64,000 bases of DNA from Mytilus edulis (lineage: Eukaryota > Mollusca > Bivalvia > Mytilida > Mytilidae). The DNA lies in NCBI RefSeq assembly GCF_963676685.1, contig NC_092356.1, positions 17,905,750 to 17,969,749 on the forward strand. The letters run 5' to 3'. Below, in pieces: positions 1-11,039 of the stretch (position 1 is the first letter of the stretch; every line of letters starts with the position of its first letter). The translations under genes were made by a program, and so were the position numbers. The notes beneath the pieces were generated by a model. The model was not told the origin of the DNA. It did not search any database and worked only from the letters and a program-made list of their open reading frames with translations.

Positions 1-1131
1 AACTTCCACCTCCAGCACCTCCAGACATTCCACCTCCTGCGCCTCCAGACATTCCACTTCCAGTCGATCCACCTCCAGAACTGCCACCACCATAGCTGGT
101 AGGCCCGTAGCTATCTTTACTACCGTAACTTGTAGAACTTTTGCCATAGCCGCCTCCAGAACTTCCACCTCCAGCACCTCCATTCATTCCACCTCCAGCA
201 CCTCCAGAACTGCCACCACCATAGCTGGTAGGCCCGTAGCTATCTATAATACCGTAACTTGTAGAACTTTTGCCATAGCCGCCTCCGGAACTTCCACCTC
301 CAGCACCTCCAGACATTCCACCACCTGCGCCTCCAGACATTCCACTTCCAGTCGATCCACCTCCAGAACTGCCACCACCATAGCTGGTAGGCCCGTAGCT
401 ATCTTTACTACCGTAACTTGTAGAACTTTTGCCATAGCTGCCTCCGGAACTTCCACCTCCAGCACCTCCAGACATTCTACCTCCTGCACCTTCAGACATT
501 CCACTTCCAGTCGATCCACCTCCAGAACTGCCACCACCATAGCTAGTAGGCCCGTAGCTATCTTTACTACCGTAACTTGTAGAACTTTTGCCATAGCCGC
601 CTCCGGAACTTCCACCTCCAGCACCTCCATTCATTCCACCTCCAGCACCTCCAGATCTTCCACCTCCAGCACCTCCAGACATTACACCACCAGCTCTACT
701 GCCTCCAGCACTGGCACTTCCATAACTTGTAGAACCGTAGCTATCTCCAACTCCATAGCCACCTCCGAAACTTCCAATATTTATGTAAACAATTTTTTCT
801 TCGACTCCACCACTTCCACTTCCAGACATCCCACCTAAACCACTTCCACTTCCGGACATCCCACCTGAACCACTTCCACCGCCGGACATTCTACCTTCAC
901 CACTTCCACCGCTGGCCATTCCACCGGTCGAAACAATGCCGTATTGATTCAAACCTGAGCTTGATCCACCACTGCTTGATTTTTTAGGACTAGATGTTTT
1001 TCCTTTTCCAGACTTGGAGCTACTAGCGCAGCAGCACAAAACTTTACCACCAGCACATTTATCTATTTTGTTTTCGCCAGGGTCACATTTTACTTTACAT
1101 TTACAGTTAGATTTTTTGTCAGCTGCAACTG
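1..1131 (-). CDS. Gly/Ser/Tyr-rich secreted structural protein, paralogue 1, exon 2 (cut by window edge)
   Basis: Open on the minus strand from a splice acceptor (TATACAG just above 1131) to the window edge; the C-terminus is outside. Joined to exon 1 (5851-5896) it gives at least 392 residues. After the signal peptide comes ADKKSNCKCKVKCDPGE, a module with cysteines at about residues 25, 27, 31, 41 and 48-50 (C-x-C-x3-C-x9-C-x6-CCC), then a Lys/Ser-rich linker, GGMSGSGSG repeats, a hydrophobic segment KIVYINI (about 128-134), and repeats of about 43-53 residues built from GGAGGGSSGGGYGKSS and DSYGPTSYGGG. Seen: composition, cysteines, splice signals. Inferred: an extracellular matrix or fibre protein, for example shell or byssus. 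Paralogue 2 (34585-42299) has the same layout but a longer, different repeat unit. The exact tissue role is unknown. Overlapping long frames rich in LEVE are shadows of the same triplet repeats. Confidence 0.85.
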
Positions 1132-1476
1132 CTGTATAAAAAAGGAAACATAATCAGTAAGTGCTTCTGTTCGGTACTCTGTTTCAGATAAACAAGCTTT
1201 TTGAAAGATTATTTGATGGTGTACAAGTAGAGAAACTAAAAAAGCAATCAAAAAAGGTCCTTGTGCTTGTTTTCGAGATACAAGCTATTGAAAATTTTGC
1301 TGGAAATAATTTTCTTTAGGTTTTTCATACATATAGCATGGCTCCTTTTTTCTTTCAAAAACAAAGAAAAAATAAAGATTTTCTAAGACGACATTTTAAA
1401 CTATACTAGAACACACCCGTGATATCGCGGGTCCGTGGCTGAATTAAAGTATATAACTATGCGTAAGCCTTATTTT
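1132..1476. other. Intron of paralogue 1, no distinct feature
   Basis: First part of the 4.7-kb intron (1132-5850). AT-rich; the only notable motif is GTGATATCGCGGGTCCGTGG near 1419, a short GC-rich piece of the kind common in bivalve interspersed repeats. Confidence 0.4.
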
Positions 1477-1711
1477 AGTATTGGTATTGTCATCTGATAA
1501 AGTCGTGCCAATTATAGGATAACACAGTTGTCTCTGCTTTCAAATCTTTCTGTTTGAACCCGTCGAACTGGAACTTATCAATTATTGGTAATAGTATTAG
1601 TATTGGTATTGTCGGATAAAGTCATGCCGATTATAAGATACACAGTTTTCTCTGCTTTCAAATCTTTCTGTTTGAACCCGTCGACCTGGAACTTATCAAT
1701 TATTGGTGATA
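1477..1711. repeat. Two tandem copies of a 122-bp unit
   Basis: AGTATTGGTATTGTC starts near 1477 and again near 1599. Both copies run through CTTTCAAATCTTTCTG and GAACTTATCAATTATTGG with few differences. Lies in the intron of paralogue 1. Confidence 0.8.
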
Positions 1712-2230
1712 TTCAGGTCCTGGAATTGAGTATTTTTTAATCAACAGCATTGTCCAATAAAGTTGAATTCTTTGATTCGCTGTTTTACGTCATGCCCGCT
1801 AACAAATTGAAAACTGTACCTATACGCCTTATTTTAATTCCAGATTTTTAGTAAAGTCTTACTGATTAAAATACTACAATAGATAACAATTTGACTGAAT
1901 GTAGGAGTGTCAACCCTGTGATTATGACCCGTGTATATAGCAAAAGCAAATACACCGTTTGGTGGTGCGCCTGTCAGATGCGGAACGTACAGATAAGGTA
2001 ATAGGTAACAGGTGAATATACTATTGGTATCGGTATCGGATTCGCCCCGGAACTTGTTAATTATTGGCACTATTAATTATGTGGAAAACAAAAGGGTCTG
2101 GAGTGGTTTAATTTTTAATCTACACCATTGTCCTATAGTAGCTATATATAAAGTTTAATTCTTTGATTTGTCGTTTTTATCCGATGACGGCTGATAAATT
2201 GGACCTCGTCATTTTAGTATTATAGATGTA
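1712..2230. repeat. Diverged direct duplication in intron
   Basis: 1716-1830 (GGTCCTGGAATTGAG, GCATTGTCCAATAAAG, TTCTTTGATTCGC) has a weaker copy at 2093-2220 (GGTCTGGAGTGG, CCATTGTCCTATAG, TTCTTTGATTTG). It extends the short tandem unit just upstream into a larger degenerate array. Confidence 0.5.
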
Positions 2231-2940
2231 ATTGAATTAGTGGGGAAAAGTGTGGGTTATCGGAAAAGTTTTAATGAATAAAACCATAGGATTTGGAATA
2301 TCTGACAAAATTCAAAAATGAAAGGAGAGAACATCCTTAAGTCTAATCCGGGGGAAAAGTTACTTACACAACTTCCTGTGTTGGTGAAGTGTCCAGAAAA
2401 TCAAAGGTCGTAGGTAATGAGATGAGTTCAAAAAGTGAAAATTTTGAACTTTTGAAAGTTTATGATCTAATTTTTCTAAACAAAATTAAAGTCATAAAAA
2501 TGCTTTGTTTGAAGTGTTTACAATGACAAGTGTCTGACTCTCTTTGAAAAGTTTTGTGCATACTGCATTATTCACACCAGATAGCATCAACTGGTTTCTA
2601 ACCTCGTACAAAATTGTGTACATGTAATATCAGAACTTGAGGCCAATGTAGCAATCGGAGACCAGTCGGCGATCAGCGGAATATAAAGATTTACATTAAT
2701 AGGTAAAATTGAGAATGGAAATGGGGAGAATTTGTTAGAGACAAAAACCCTACAAAAGAGCACGAAACGAACTTGAAGTTTTTTGAATTTATTATGTTAA
2801 AATGGATATTCCATAAGGTCAGAAAGATAAATTTATTTACTCAAATACTTAAATAAGTGACTTAGCAATGGCGGATTCTCAAGGGGGTGTAGAGGCCATA
2901 TGGTCGCTTTGATTAGACAATATATAATTCTATAGCATAA
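2231..2940. other. Intron of paralogue 1, nothing recognised
   Basis: AT-rich intronic sequence without an open frame, repeat or hairpin that I can support. Confidence 0.4.
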
Positions 2941-3255
2941 AATCGTACGCAAAATAGTCGGCTTCACAAACTGGTCAAAACATTTACTAAATTTTATCAC
3001 CGGTATAAGGAAATAATTCGTAAATATAACTCAACATGCAGACATCTTATACGTTCAGGTATTTCACATCCAAAATTTTATGGAAATATTCTTTATAAAG
3101 CACAAAAATGTCAGTATTCTCCTCAGAAACTAACAAAACCTTTAAATAGACTTATTAAAAGGGGATATAGTTACGATACTGTTGTCAGGTCATTAAAGAT
3201 TGCATATTTTGGCTTTAACATTGATTCACTGATAGGGTCTTTGCATCGGAACTAA
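2941..3255 (+). pseudogene. C-terminal fragment of a retroelement-type polyprotein
   Basis: Open frame of about 104 codons ending in TAA, with stop codons just upstream (2890, 2914, 2938). It reads RLHKLVKTFTKFYHRYKE, later ISHPKFYGNILYKAQ, then RLIKRGYSYDTVVRSLKIAY and ends GSLHRN. A basic, tyrosine-rich tail like this, followed by a long AT-rich 3' region repeated elsewhere here (33435-33720 inverted, 34125-34480, 42770-42890, 45716-45865), fits the 3' end of a mussel retroelement. The class is not certain. No catalytic reverse-transcriptase motif is present in this piece, so it is a dead fragment inside the paralogue 1 intron. Confidence 0.45.
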
Positions 3256-3905
3256 ACACATTTATTTCTAAAAAAAACAGTTGTTGGCATGACACGGGTT
3301 ATGTTCTTCTCATATATTTTATGATAGTATGATACTAAACCCCTAACGGGAGGGATTGTACCTGATATTCATATGATGAAGACATAATCTTTCAATCAGT
3401 TTAATTGAGGTCTGGAGCTGGCATGTCAGTTAACTGCTAGTAGTCTGTTGTTATTTATGTATTATTGTCATTTTATTTATTTTCTTTTGTTACATCTTTT
3501 GACATCAGACTCGGACTTCTCTTGAACTGAATTTTAATGTGCGTATTGTTATTCTTTTACTTTTCTACATTGGCTAGAGGTATAGGGGGAGGGTTGAGAT
3601 CTCATAAACATGTTTAACCCCGCCGCAATTTTGCGCCTGTCCCAAGTCAGGAGCCTCTGGCCTTTGTTAGTCTTGTATGATTTTAATTTTTAGTTTCTTG
3701 TGTATAATTCGGAGTTTAGTATGACGTCCATTATCACTGTACTATTATGCATATTTTAGGGGCCAGCTGAAGGACACCTACGGGTGCGGGAATTCTCGCT
3801 ACATTGAAGACCCATTGGTTGCCTTCGGCTGTTGTTTGCTCTATGGTCGGGTGGTTGTCGCTTTGACATATTCACCATTTCCTTTCTCAATTTTATTGCT
3901 CTGTT
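3256..3905 (+). repeat. 3' region of the same retroelement family
   Basis: Contains GGAGCTGGCATGTCAGTTAA, CATTGGCTAGAGGTATAGGG, CCAAGTCAGGAGCCTCTGG and the end block GGGTGCGGGAATTCTCGCTA ... CTATGGTCGGGTGGTTG. Blocks recur at 34125-34480 (same orientation), 33435-33720 (inverted), 42770-42890, 45716-45865 and, inverted, 57185-57270. Non-coding, moderately diverged copies. Confidence 0.7.
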
Positions 3906-4510
3906 GGTCTGTATGTAATTGTAGCATTTTTCGCCCCAATCTTCCAAAATACTGGATCCGCCATTGCATATTCTGCTATCAAATTTAATCAATTTTATGT
4001 AAAATCGAATGAAATACATCGGAATTTGACAAACCTATAAATTTTTTTAAAAGTGTGGCTTTCGCTAACTTTATTTACAACTAAATCGTTTGTTAATTTT
4101 TGTTTCCTGTTAAATTATGAAAAACTTATGCATCGTCAGTTATAGAGGGACCGGCATTGCCTGTTATTTTGTTTATCTTAGAAGTAATTATTTTATTAGA
4201 TCATTTATAAAGAGTGCATTTATTTCTTTTTTTTTCAGAAGCAAAGCCGGAAAATGAAAATTATAAGAGTGCTGTACATTTTTCGTAGAAAATAAGTATT
4301 TGTATTTAACAGCTCTATCGATATTTCGGAGTTTTGTTCTTTTTTTTAGCAAAAATAACGGTACATTTTAAAAGTTTTCATTGATTCTAAAGTGCTTTTA
4401 TGCTTCTAAGAAAACTTAAACATCTGGATGCCCGCTTTCCATATACACATTTCTAATAGGGGGACTTGTCCCCTTATCCGTCGAACCTGGCGTTAAATTA
4501 TATAACCTTG
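3906..4510. other. Intron of paralogue 1, nothing recognised
   Basis: AT-rich with T-tracts (about 4230 and 4340). No repeat partner or coding potential seen. Confidence 0.4.
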
Positions 4511-4740
4511 GTATATTGGAAATATAAAAAAAAAAACAAATAATATTTAAACAGAAGAGAAACAAATAATATAAAAAAGAAGATGTGGTATGATTGCCAA
4601 TGTGACAACTCTCCACAAAGGACCAAACGGTACAGAAATTAACAACTATAGGTCACTGTACGGCCTTTAACAATGAACAAAGCCCATACCGCATAAAGTT
4701 AGCTTTAAAGGACCCCGAAATGACAAAAAGTCAACATTTA
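4511..4740 (+). repeat. Interspersed repeat, TGGTATGATTGCCAATG family
   Basis: AGAAGATGTGGTATGATTGC near 4580 is followed by CCACAAAGGACCAAACGG, AACTATAGGTCACTGTACGG and AATGAACAAAGCCCATACCG. An inverted relative lies at 60000-60165, and short head fragments at about 43857 and 44830. A very abundant family in mussel sequence as I recall it; the class is not established here. Confidence 0.65.
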
Positions 4741-5115
4741 ATTATCTTTTTTGCAATCATTCCAAAGTTTTTAAAAGGGTGTCTTGTGATTTTTGTAGTG
4801 TAATACAAAAGGAATAAGGTAAAAAAAATGTGAGGCACAGATAGAGCATTATTATAATCTTACTTTTATCGTGTTTTTACTAGAATCTAAATTTACAGAA
4901 AATGCGTTATTTTAAAAAAATGTACAAAAACAGGAATGACTTAAATTTCTGAAAACTGACAAAACAGGCCCCACCAATAACAAACATCCAACTTTTCCGA
5001 CTGAAACTTAGCCGTATGATAAGGTGAATTTTATCTGTCATATATGTTCTCCCATTTATTTGTATTGCAGTCCTATCATGTAATGTTGTCATTTTATTGT
5101 TATATTTAACATTGC
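4741..5115. other. Intron of paralogue 1, nothing recognised
   Basis: AT-rich, no support for a gene or repeat. Confidence 0.35.
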
Positions 5116-5400
5116 CATAAAAGAGGGAGGTTTGGCAAGCCACAAAACCATATTTCTTATTAAAATGTCCTGTACCAAGTCAGGAAAATGGCCATTGTTA
5201 TATTATAGTCCGTTTCTGTGTGTGTTACATCTTAATTTTGTTTTTCTGTTGTGTCGTAGTTCTCCTCTTATATTTGATGTGTTTCCCTCAGTTTTAGTTT
5301 ATAACCCGGATTTGGTTTTTTTTTCTCAATCGATTTATGAATTTCGAACAGCGGTATACTACTGTTGCCTTTATTTATCCGCATTAACATATTATATATA
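5116..5400 (+). repeat. Interspersed repeat (AGTCCGTTTCTGTGTGTGTT family)
   Basis: The block from AGTCCGTTTCTGTGTGTG to GAACAGCGGTATACTACTG recurs at 11752-11912 in the same orientation and at 54960-55120 inverted and more diverged. Its 89-codon open frame is not conserved between copies, so it is not treated as a gene. Confidence 0.7.
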
Positions 5401-5850
5401 AACCGCTACAGATTTGTTTAATCCGTAAAAATATGCTATACGGTGATTCGAGTATTTTGGTTTTCTTGTATTTTCAATAAAGAAAAGTTCTCTACAATCC
5501 GAAAAGTTTTTTGAATTTTTTAAATTAAATTTTATCATTGCTAAGCTCAAACATGGTAATTTTTCATTTAAATTCCTTTTCATCAGCAAATGCCCTTTTT
5601 TTTCAGTTAAGAACCAGTCTACAATTGGCTATTGGAAACTAATTGTGTTTAAAGAGTCTAATAACATAATTGAGTGAGGGGTGTCTCTTAACTGACTGAG
5701 CACTAGGATGTCCTACCACATAATAGGTAACCTGTCGAAAAAATATATGATCCGAAGTCAAAAGACGGTAATATGAAAAAAAGAATTTTAGTAAATATAC
5801 TTGTTATGTTTTTCTTCAAAACTCAATAGTCGAATAAATCTAGAACCTAC
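5401..5850 (-). other. Intron 1 end of paralogue 1, conserved with paralogue 2
   Basis: TTCAATAAAGAAAAGTTCTC near 5473 matches TTTAATAAAGAGAAGTTCTC near 42101, and the donor flank GAACCTACCTGTGAA matches at 42249. The intron next to the signal exon is therefore recognisably shared, so the duplication covered non-coding DNA too. Confidence 0.6.
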
Positions 5851-5896
5851 CTGTGAACGCTAGGATACACAAAAATAAAATGGCAGTCTTCATCAT
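5851..5896 (-). CDS. Paralogue 1, exon 1: signal peptide
   Basis: The minus strand reads MMKTAILFLCILAFT and then one base of an alanine codon before a GTAGGT donor. 46 nt (15 codons plus 1) joins in phase to exon 2, which starts CA GTT GCA GCT GAC, giving a junction FT-AVAADKK. The hydrophobic core with small residues before ADKK is a typical signal peptide, probably cleaved near the AVA-A junction. A second Met one codon in could also start. Exon 1 of paralogue 2 (MNTAILVLCILAFT) is nearly the same, which is the main reason for trusting so short an exon. No other coding support lies between here and exon 2; the intron is about 4.7 kb. Confidence 0.85.
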
Positions 5897-5945
5897 GAAG
5901 GTACTGTGGGTCTTCTGTGGTACTACTCATTGGAAAATGGGGCAG

Positions 5946-5953
5946 TATTTATA
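5946..5953 (-). promoter_or_regulatory. TATA box of paralogue 1
   Basis: TATAAATA on the minus strand, 57 nt before the first ATG, followed by CTGCCCCATTTTCCAATGAG. The paralogue has TATACATA at the matching place. Implies a transcription start near 5920 and a very short leader. Confidence 0.65.
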
Positions 5954-6290
5954 CTATTCGAAAATCCATGTACTAATAAAAAATGCACATTGTATGCACT
6001 TTGCAAAAAACCATTACACGATCAATTGTCTGCTTGTAAAAAAAGTTTTGAAATTGTGGTGTTAATTAGTCACGAAGATGAATTGATTGTTTGAACAATA
6101 AACACATTTTTTCGTATTTTAAAATCAATTAAGTCTCAATTAAAACCAATTGTCTAATATTACCAGATTGATTAGTTTATGCTTGTGTGAGCGTATAAGA
6201 TAAGTGTGGTTTACTTTAGTAGTCTTAAAGTATTTCTAAGTGATTATACTCTCTGACTTTATGTATAGGTCAATGCAGGTTATGTAATCG
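5954..6290 (-). promoter_or_regulatory. Upstream block conserved between the two paralogues
   Basis: Matches 42359-42695. Shared stretches include CACGAAGATG, GAACAATAAACAC, CCAATTG, TTGATTAG, ATGCTTGTGTGAGC, AGTGATTAT and TAGGTCAAT, in the same order and spacing. It outlasts the surrounding neutral-looking DNA, so it is the best candidate for shared tissue control. Confidence 0.55.
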
Positions 6291-6690
6291 CTAGATTTAT
6301 GTACAAATAATGAAATATTTTTTAAATGTTTGTGAGGGCTTTAACAATACAACACATATATCATACTTTTTATTTTAAAACGTTTACAATCACGTTTGTT
6401 CATTTATAGTAGCACATACTGATTGTAACCCCTAACCGAGTATACAGCACTTTGATCAGTACTTTATTGCTTTTTATTTTAAAAATCACATTTTTTCCTT
6501 TATAGAATCACCTACTGGTTGTAACCCCTAGACGAGTATACAGCTCTTCAGTACTTTAAGAAATTCTGTTGTCGCGCGTTTAAACTATGCTGTGCATTAA
6601 AAAAAATCACCAAACAATTTTATATTTGAAACTTGCGCCTCAAATGCTTTACATGTGTCCTATAGCGTTCTTTTTTTTATACTATTGTTT
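6291..6690. repeat. Upstream tandem duplication, about 104 bp
   Basis: TTTTTATTTTAAAA near 6367 and 6471 starts two copies, each running to GTAACCCCTA and CGAGTATACAGC. A related piece, GTGTATACAGCACGTCTGTA, lies upstream of paralogue 2 near 42936, so part of this flank was also copied with the gene. Confidence 0.6.
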
Positions 6691-6835
6691 CCGGGGGAAA
6701 CTACTGGATCGATCTATTCTCCCCCCCCCTCCCCGGAAAAATTGGCATGATCCCACTTTTCCCCATCAGCGTCATGGGGGGGGGGGGGCAGGATCAGGCC
6801 AATCCCCCCCCCCCCTTTAGTAGCGTGAGAAGCTA
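6691..6835. repeat. C/G homopolymer-rich repeat, TTGGCATG family
   Basis: Runs of C and G around AAAAATTGGCATGATCCC. A relative at 7983-8150 has AAAGATTGGCATGG and AAAAACTGGCATGGGGAG in opposite orientations, suggesting a palindromic element with G/C-rich ends. Confidence 0.5.
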
Positions 6836-7180
6836 ATGGTTCCGCTTTGTAATATAACGTCGGCGACGTCAGTTAGAAATTTTGAAAAAAAAGAATATTT
6901 ACTTTTTTTTATTAGGTTAGAGTTACCAAAGCTTCATCGTATGATTTGATATGTATTTATAGATATACAGATATACACATGTTGTACACACCAAGCACAT
7001 CCATTCTTATTCGTGAACCCTTGGTATCATTGACTAAACGAATACAATTACTTAAACCACCTCATTTCAGTAAGAAGATTTTCCCCTGGACAGAAGTTTA
7101 AGATATGTCTCCGAGTAATATGATGAAATGACTTTTTTTTTAAATTACATGATAAATATTGCAAGGTACCACCAAGTAAA
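6836..7180. other. Intergenic, nothing recognised
   Basis: AT-rich; no feature supported. Confidence 0.35.
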
Positions 7181-7189
7181 AAAACAACA

Positions 7190-7345
7190 TCGAAAGCACG
7201 GATAGAAAGAAAATACTCGTCGACTTCAAGCTTTCATTCAGGAAAAGAAGTCCGATACGGATGAAACTTCATCAAACCTAGGGGAGATATGTTCACCCGC
7301 TCTAACCAGCACGGGAGACGTGGTAGTACAGGAACTACCCCGATA
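7190..7345 (+). pseudogene. Short coding-like fragment, possible retroelement remnant
   Basis: One frame reads ENTRRLQAFIQEKKSDTDET and continues SSNLGEICSPALTSTGDVVV to a stop near 7343. Composition is protein-like and resembles capsid-type regions of DIRS-like elements, but this is a weak impression. 7346-7485 shows nothing further. Confidence 0.25.
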
Positions 7346-7485
7346 AGTTAGAATTGTATAAGATCTACAATCCCACCTTCCCTAAAGATGCATAGGGTCG
7401 ACCACCATCCAGCACTAATGGTACATTAAGACGTGCTAGTAAGTAATTAAATTAGTTTATAACAAAATAATTTACGAAATAAACC

Positions 7486-7680
7486 ATGACCGACATGAAC
7501 CAACAACAATCACTGTACTACATGCAGCTGGCTTGGGAATGGCAGATAAAGAATGTGGGGGCCTTAAACTTGACCCTCCTCCAACCCAACACGGGACAGC
7601 ACACAGGTAGAAAAATCTGTAAAATATCAGCTGCAATTTACTTCACTAAAATGTTAGTACGGTGCACAATATTCACTTGA
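7486..7680 (+). CDS. Unrecognised 64-residue open frame
   Basis: Starts MTDMNQQQSLYYMQLAWEWQ and has a balanced, protein-like composition (GQHTGRKICKISAAIYFTK). No signal peptide, no splice signals I trust, and no copy elsewhere in the window. It follows the coding-like fragment at 7190-7345, so it may be another piece of the same dead element. Could equally be chance. Confidence 0.2.
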   Translation: MTDMNQQQSLYYMQLAWEWQIKNVGALNLTLLQPNTGQHTGRKICKISAAIYFTKMLVRCTIFT

Positions 7681-7699
7681 AATAAAACAATAGACACAA

Positions 7700-9473
7700 A
7701 GATCCGAAATAAAAGTTAAAAAAAAATGTATTCGCTGTTTATACTGAAAGGTATTTCAAAGCCAGTGAAAATGTAGACGGACTAGTGAATATAGACAGAC
7801 TGGTAAATCTATACCCATATAGACAGACAGTTAATCATGTACAAAGACTATAGTTGACACATAGACAGACTAGTGTACGTATTAATGTAAATGAACAACA
7901 AATTTGTATATAAATAAATATAATTCCAACACTGTTCGGTTTAATTTCCATACCTGCAAATATGTGTGTAGTGAAATCTATACTATGGGGGGAAAGATTG
8001 GCATGGAGGGAAAGTGACTATATGTATACGTATTGTCAAATTTCTGCTTGGGAAAAATTGCAATGCTCCAAATTTTCCCCGGGGGAAACATTCAATTTGG
8101 CTCATGTCAGTCTTTCCCCCAGTGGAAAAACTGGCATGGGGAGAAAATAATATCTACAGAATTTTGTCACTGTTTTCACTCGTGTTGCCGGATCAAGCGA
8201 GATATACCAAAAAATAATGAATTGTTTTACCTATCCAAAGAGATATATTATTGCCAAGTTTGATGTTTCTACCATCGAAAATGTGGTTCCCGTTTGCACT
8301 AGTACTCATGAAAAGTGCAATTTAACCAATAAACTGTTACATTAAAATGCGGTTATGTCATGAAAACGGAAATTTTTAAAGTTGTTTTGTTCGGTATTAC
8401 CTCCAAAGTAGTCAACTCTCCTGTGCTTTTATGCAACATCATTAAAACGGTAATTTTCTGTTAATTGTTCATAAAATGTATGACTGAGATCGATCAGGCT
8501 CAGGCATAGATGATAGAAGGCTTTAGCCAGATTTGCCACAATTTGGGGGATTGTTTTTCATTTATTATTATTTTTTTAACTTCATAAACGATATGGTCGT
8601 TAGGCTGATTCTAGCGACCTTGATGATACTTGATTAAGATGGCCGACAGTTCATGATTTACAATTACATATAAAATGCGATATTTCATAAAAATGGGTTT
8701 CAACAGCAAAATTTAGCGCTCCATAAACAATTTGAACTTAAAGCATCAATTTTATAATTAAACAAGTAAATCAATTAAATAGCTTTGATAATATATATTT
8801 TTTTCAAGAAGTTTTATATCCTTCTAATATATACCATGTGGGAGGGACAAATGTAGTGGACATTGGGTATTTCCTCGTTTAAACCAAAGATACTTGCACA
8901 TTCTTGACATGAGACTTCAAGAACATGTTTGTGAATAAAAACGAAAATAACGGAGAAAATGCTAGAAACAACTAAAGAATAAAGAAATGAAGGACCCTTA
9001 AAGAAACCACACACACAAACAAATAGCCAACAAGACCTCTATTCATCACAAGAACAACACACGTTTTCTTTACCAGCATGTTCTTCTTAAACATAAGATT
9101 TATTGCTCTTATGAACTGTAAATACATACAAACGTTTGTAGCTCAAACATTGAATAATACCGATCTCTCAGTTTTTTCTTGTTTTTTTATAGAATTAACG
9201 ACTGATTAGAGATTGCGACAACTATCCTCTTTTTTTCTCGATGCGGTTAAAGAGATGTGGAATGAAATGGTCAACACATATATATATATAGAGAGAGAAA
9301 CATGTATTAAATATATATAAAGAATAGAGAAAATAAGGGCAGACAAAAAAACTTGAACAATATAGAAAAATAAGGTGTAGAAATTTAAAGAAAATAAGTA
9401 AGGGTCAACATAGATAAACAATAGAGAAAAGTTATATAACAGTTAAAGAATAAAGAAATAAAGGACCCCCTTC
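7700..9473. other. Intergenic, AT-rich with one repeat
   Basis: 7983-8150 holds the second TTGGCATG palindromic repeat. 7800-7880 has short loosely repeated ATAGACAGACT units. 8950-9470 is purine-rich (AGAATAAAGAAATAAAGGACC) and looks like the inverse of the pyrimidine-rich block in the segmental duplication (12300-12430). No gene supported. Confidence 0.4.
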
Positions 9474-9832
9474 CAGACCTTCATAGATGTATGTTTATAT
9501 GGGGAAAATAGAGATTGTTGTCTGGTAAGACGATTTTTATTTCTTGCACTGAAGATTAAGTACCTATGAGGGATTTAAAAGAGACGCGATTGCAGACCTT
9601 CATAGATGTATGTTTATATGGGGGAAATAGAGATTGTTGTCTGGTAAGACGATTTTTATTTCTTGCACTGAAGATTAAGTACCTATGAGAGATTTAAAAG
9701 AGACGCGATTGCAGACCTTCATAGATGTATGTTTTTTTGGGGGAAATAGAGATTGTTGTCTGGTAAGACGATTTTTATTTCTTGCACTGAAGATTAAGTA
9801 CCTATGAGGGATTTAAAAGAGACGCGATTGCA
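9474..9832. repeat. Three near-identical 119-bp tandem repeats
   Basis: CAGACCTTCATAGATGTATG begins at 9474, 9593 and 9712. Each copy ends TTAAAAGAGACGCGATTGCA, with only a handful of differences in total, so amplification was recent. Confidence 0.95.
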
Positions 9833-11039
9833 AAGCCAATGTATATTATACGCTTTTGTTTTCTTCTTTTTACCACAGTAATATTTTTAAAAAATAAGTA
9901 TACCAAACACGGTGCTAATCTTGATTTCTTTGTGTTGTTTATATGATGCTGAATTGTTAAAATATAGAGATGGCCAGGGACCAATTTCACTGAATTTATC
10001 TCACACGAAATGAATTTTCGAAAATTCGTTCAATCTTTATTAGTTTAAACATATTTATTTATAATAGTGGATTGGGAAACAAGTTTTTCAACTTATATTA
10101 ATCCCTTTCCACTTTGCTTTATTAATATTATCATTCACATTTTAAGTGCTTTATGCGTGTTGATTCAGGGCTGTAACAATATAATGTCGCATGTCTGAAC
10201 ACGTGGCCACGTATTTTCATAATATTCATAAAGACACATATTCGTTCATTTCGGTTAAGCTAACTTAAACAATTTCAAATTATTAATAAAACTTAATGTT
10301 TTTCCAGACATAACAGGTTGTTTGTTTGAGACCAATTACTTGAGGTGTAATACCACAAATGCAGATGTAGGAAGTTATCACTGCATTAACTTGCAGGGAA
10401 AAAAATACTAGTCATAAACATATAACTTTACTTGGGTGCTTCAAAGTACCTTTCTTTTTTTTAACTTGAGCTTGTACACAGGGGAAAAAGAGGTGAACAT
10501 TTGATTGATTTTATCTTATATACAAGGAAATGTTATATGATTTTTTTCTGTAGACAGGATAAAACTGTTCTCATGCCATGTAAAAAAAAATGGAACAAAG
10601 ATAAATTTGGCACAATTTTTTGATGATTGACAATTTAAGAAGCAGAAAATCAATGATGGTATTTCTCCTAGAGTCTATAAATGTTTCGATAACTTTTGGG
10701 GAATTCTGAGCAAATATATAAGTAAGTTTTCTAGCAAATATGTAATTCTTAGTGTATTTGAATTAAAGTGATAACTTTAGAGATGCATGGAAGTTCGACA
10801 ATAAAATTCACCTTGTGTTCTGTGGATTCTTTTATTTTCCTTGGTACCAATTTTCGTGAAATACGGAATAATCATTTTCGTGGGTATTCGATTTCTTGGT
10901 TTTCCAAAAGTAAACATATAATTAAGATTATAGAAAATTTGTAATTCTTGGACATTTAGATTCGTGGCTTGTCTGTACCCTCGAAATCCAAGAACATTTA
11001 AATCTCACGAATAATTATAACGAATCCAAAGTATGAGTT
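9833..11039. other. Intergenic, nothing recognised
   Basis: AT-rich. 10780-11030 has several TTTCGTG / CACGAA type words (near 10850, 10880 and 11010), weakly palindromic. No gene or element assigned. Confidence 0.35.

Noticed and set aside
244..630. Minus-strand frame rich in LEVE/VLEVEV
   Set aside because: Shifted-frame reading of the Gly/Ser triplet repeats of paralogue 1 exon 2. The same happens in paralogue 2 (34683-36362).
6587..6820. 77-codon frame with poly-Pro and poly-Gly ends
   Set aside because: Produced by C and G homopolymers of a repeat.
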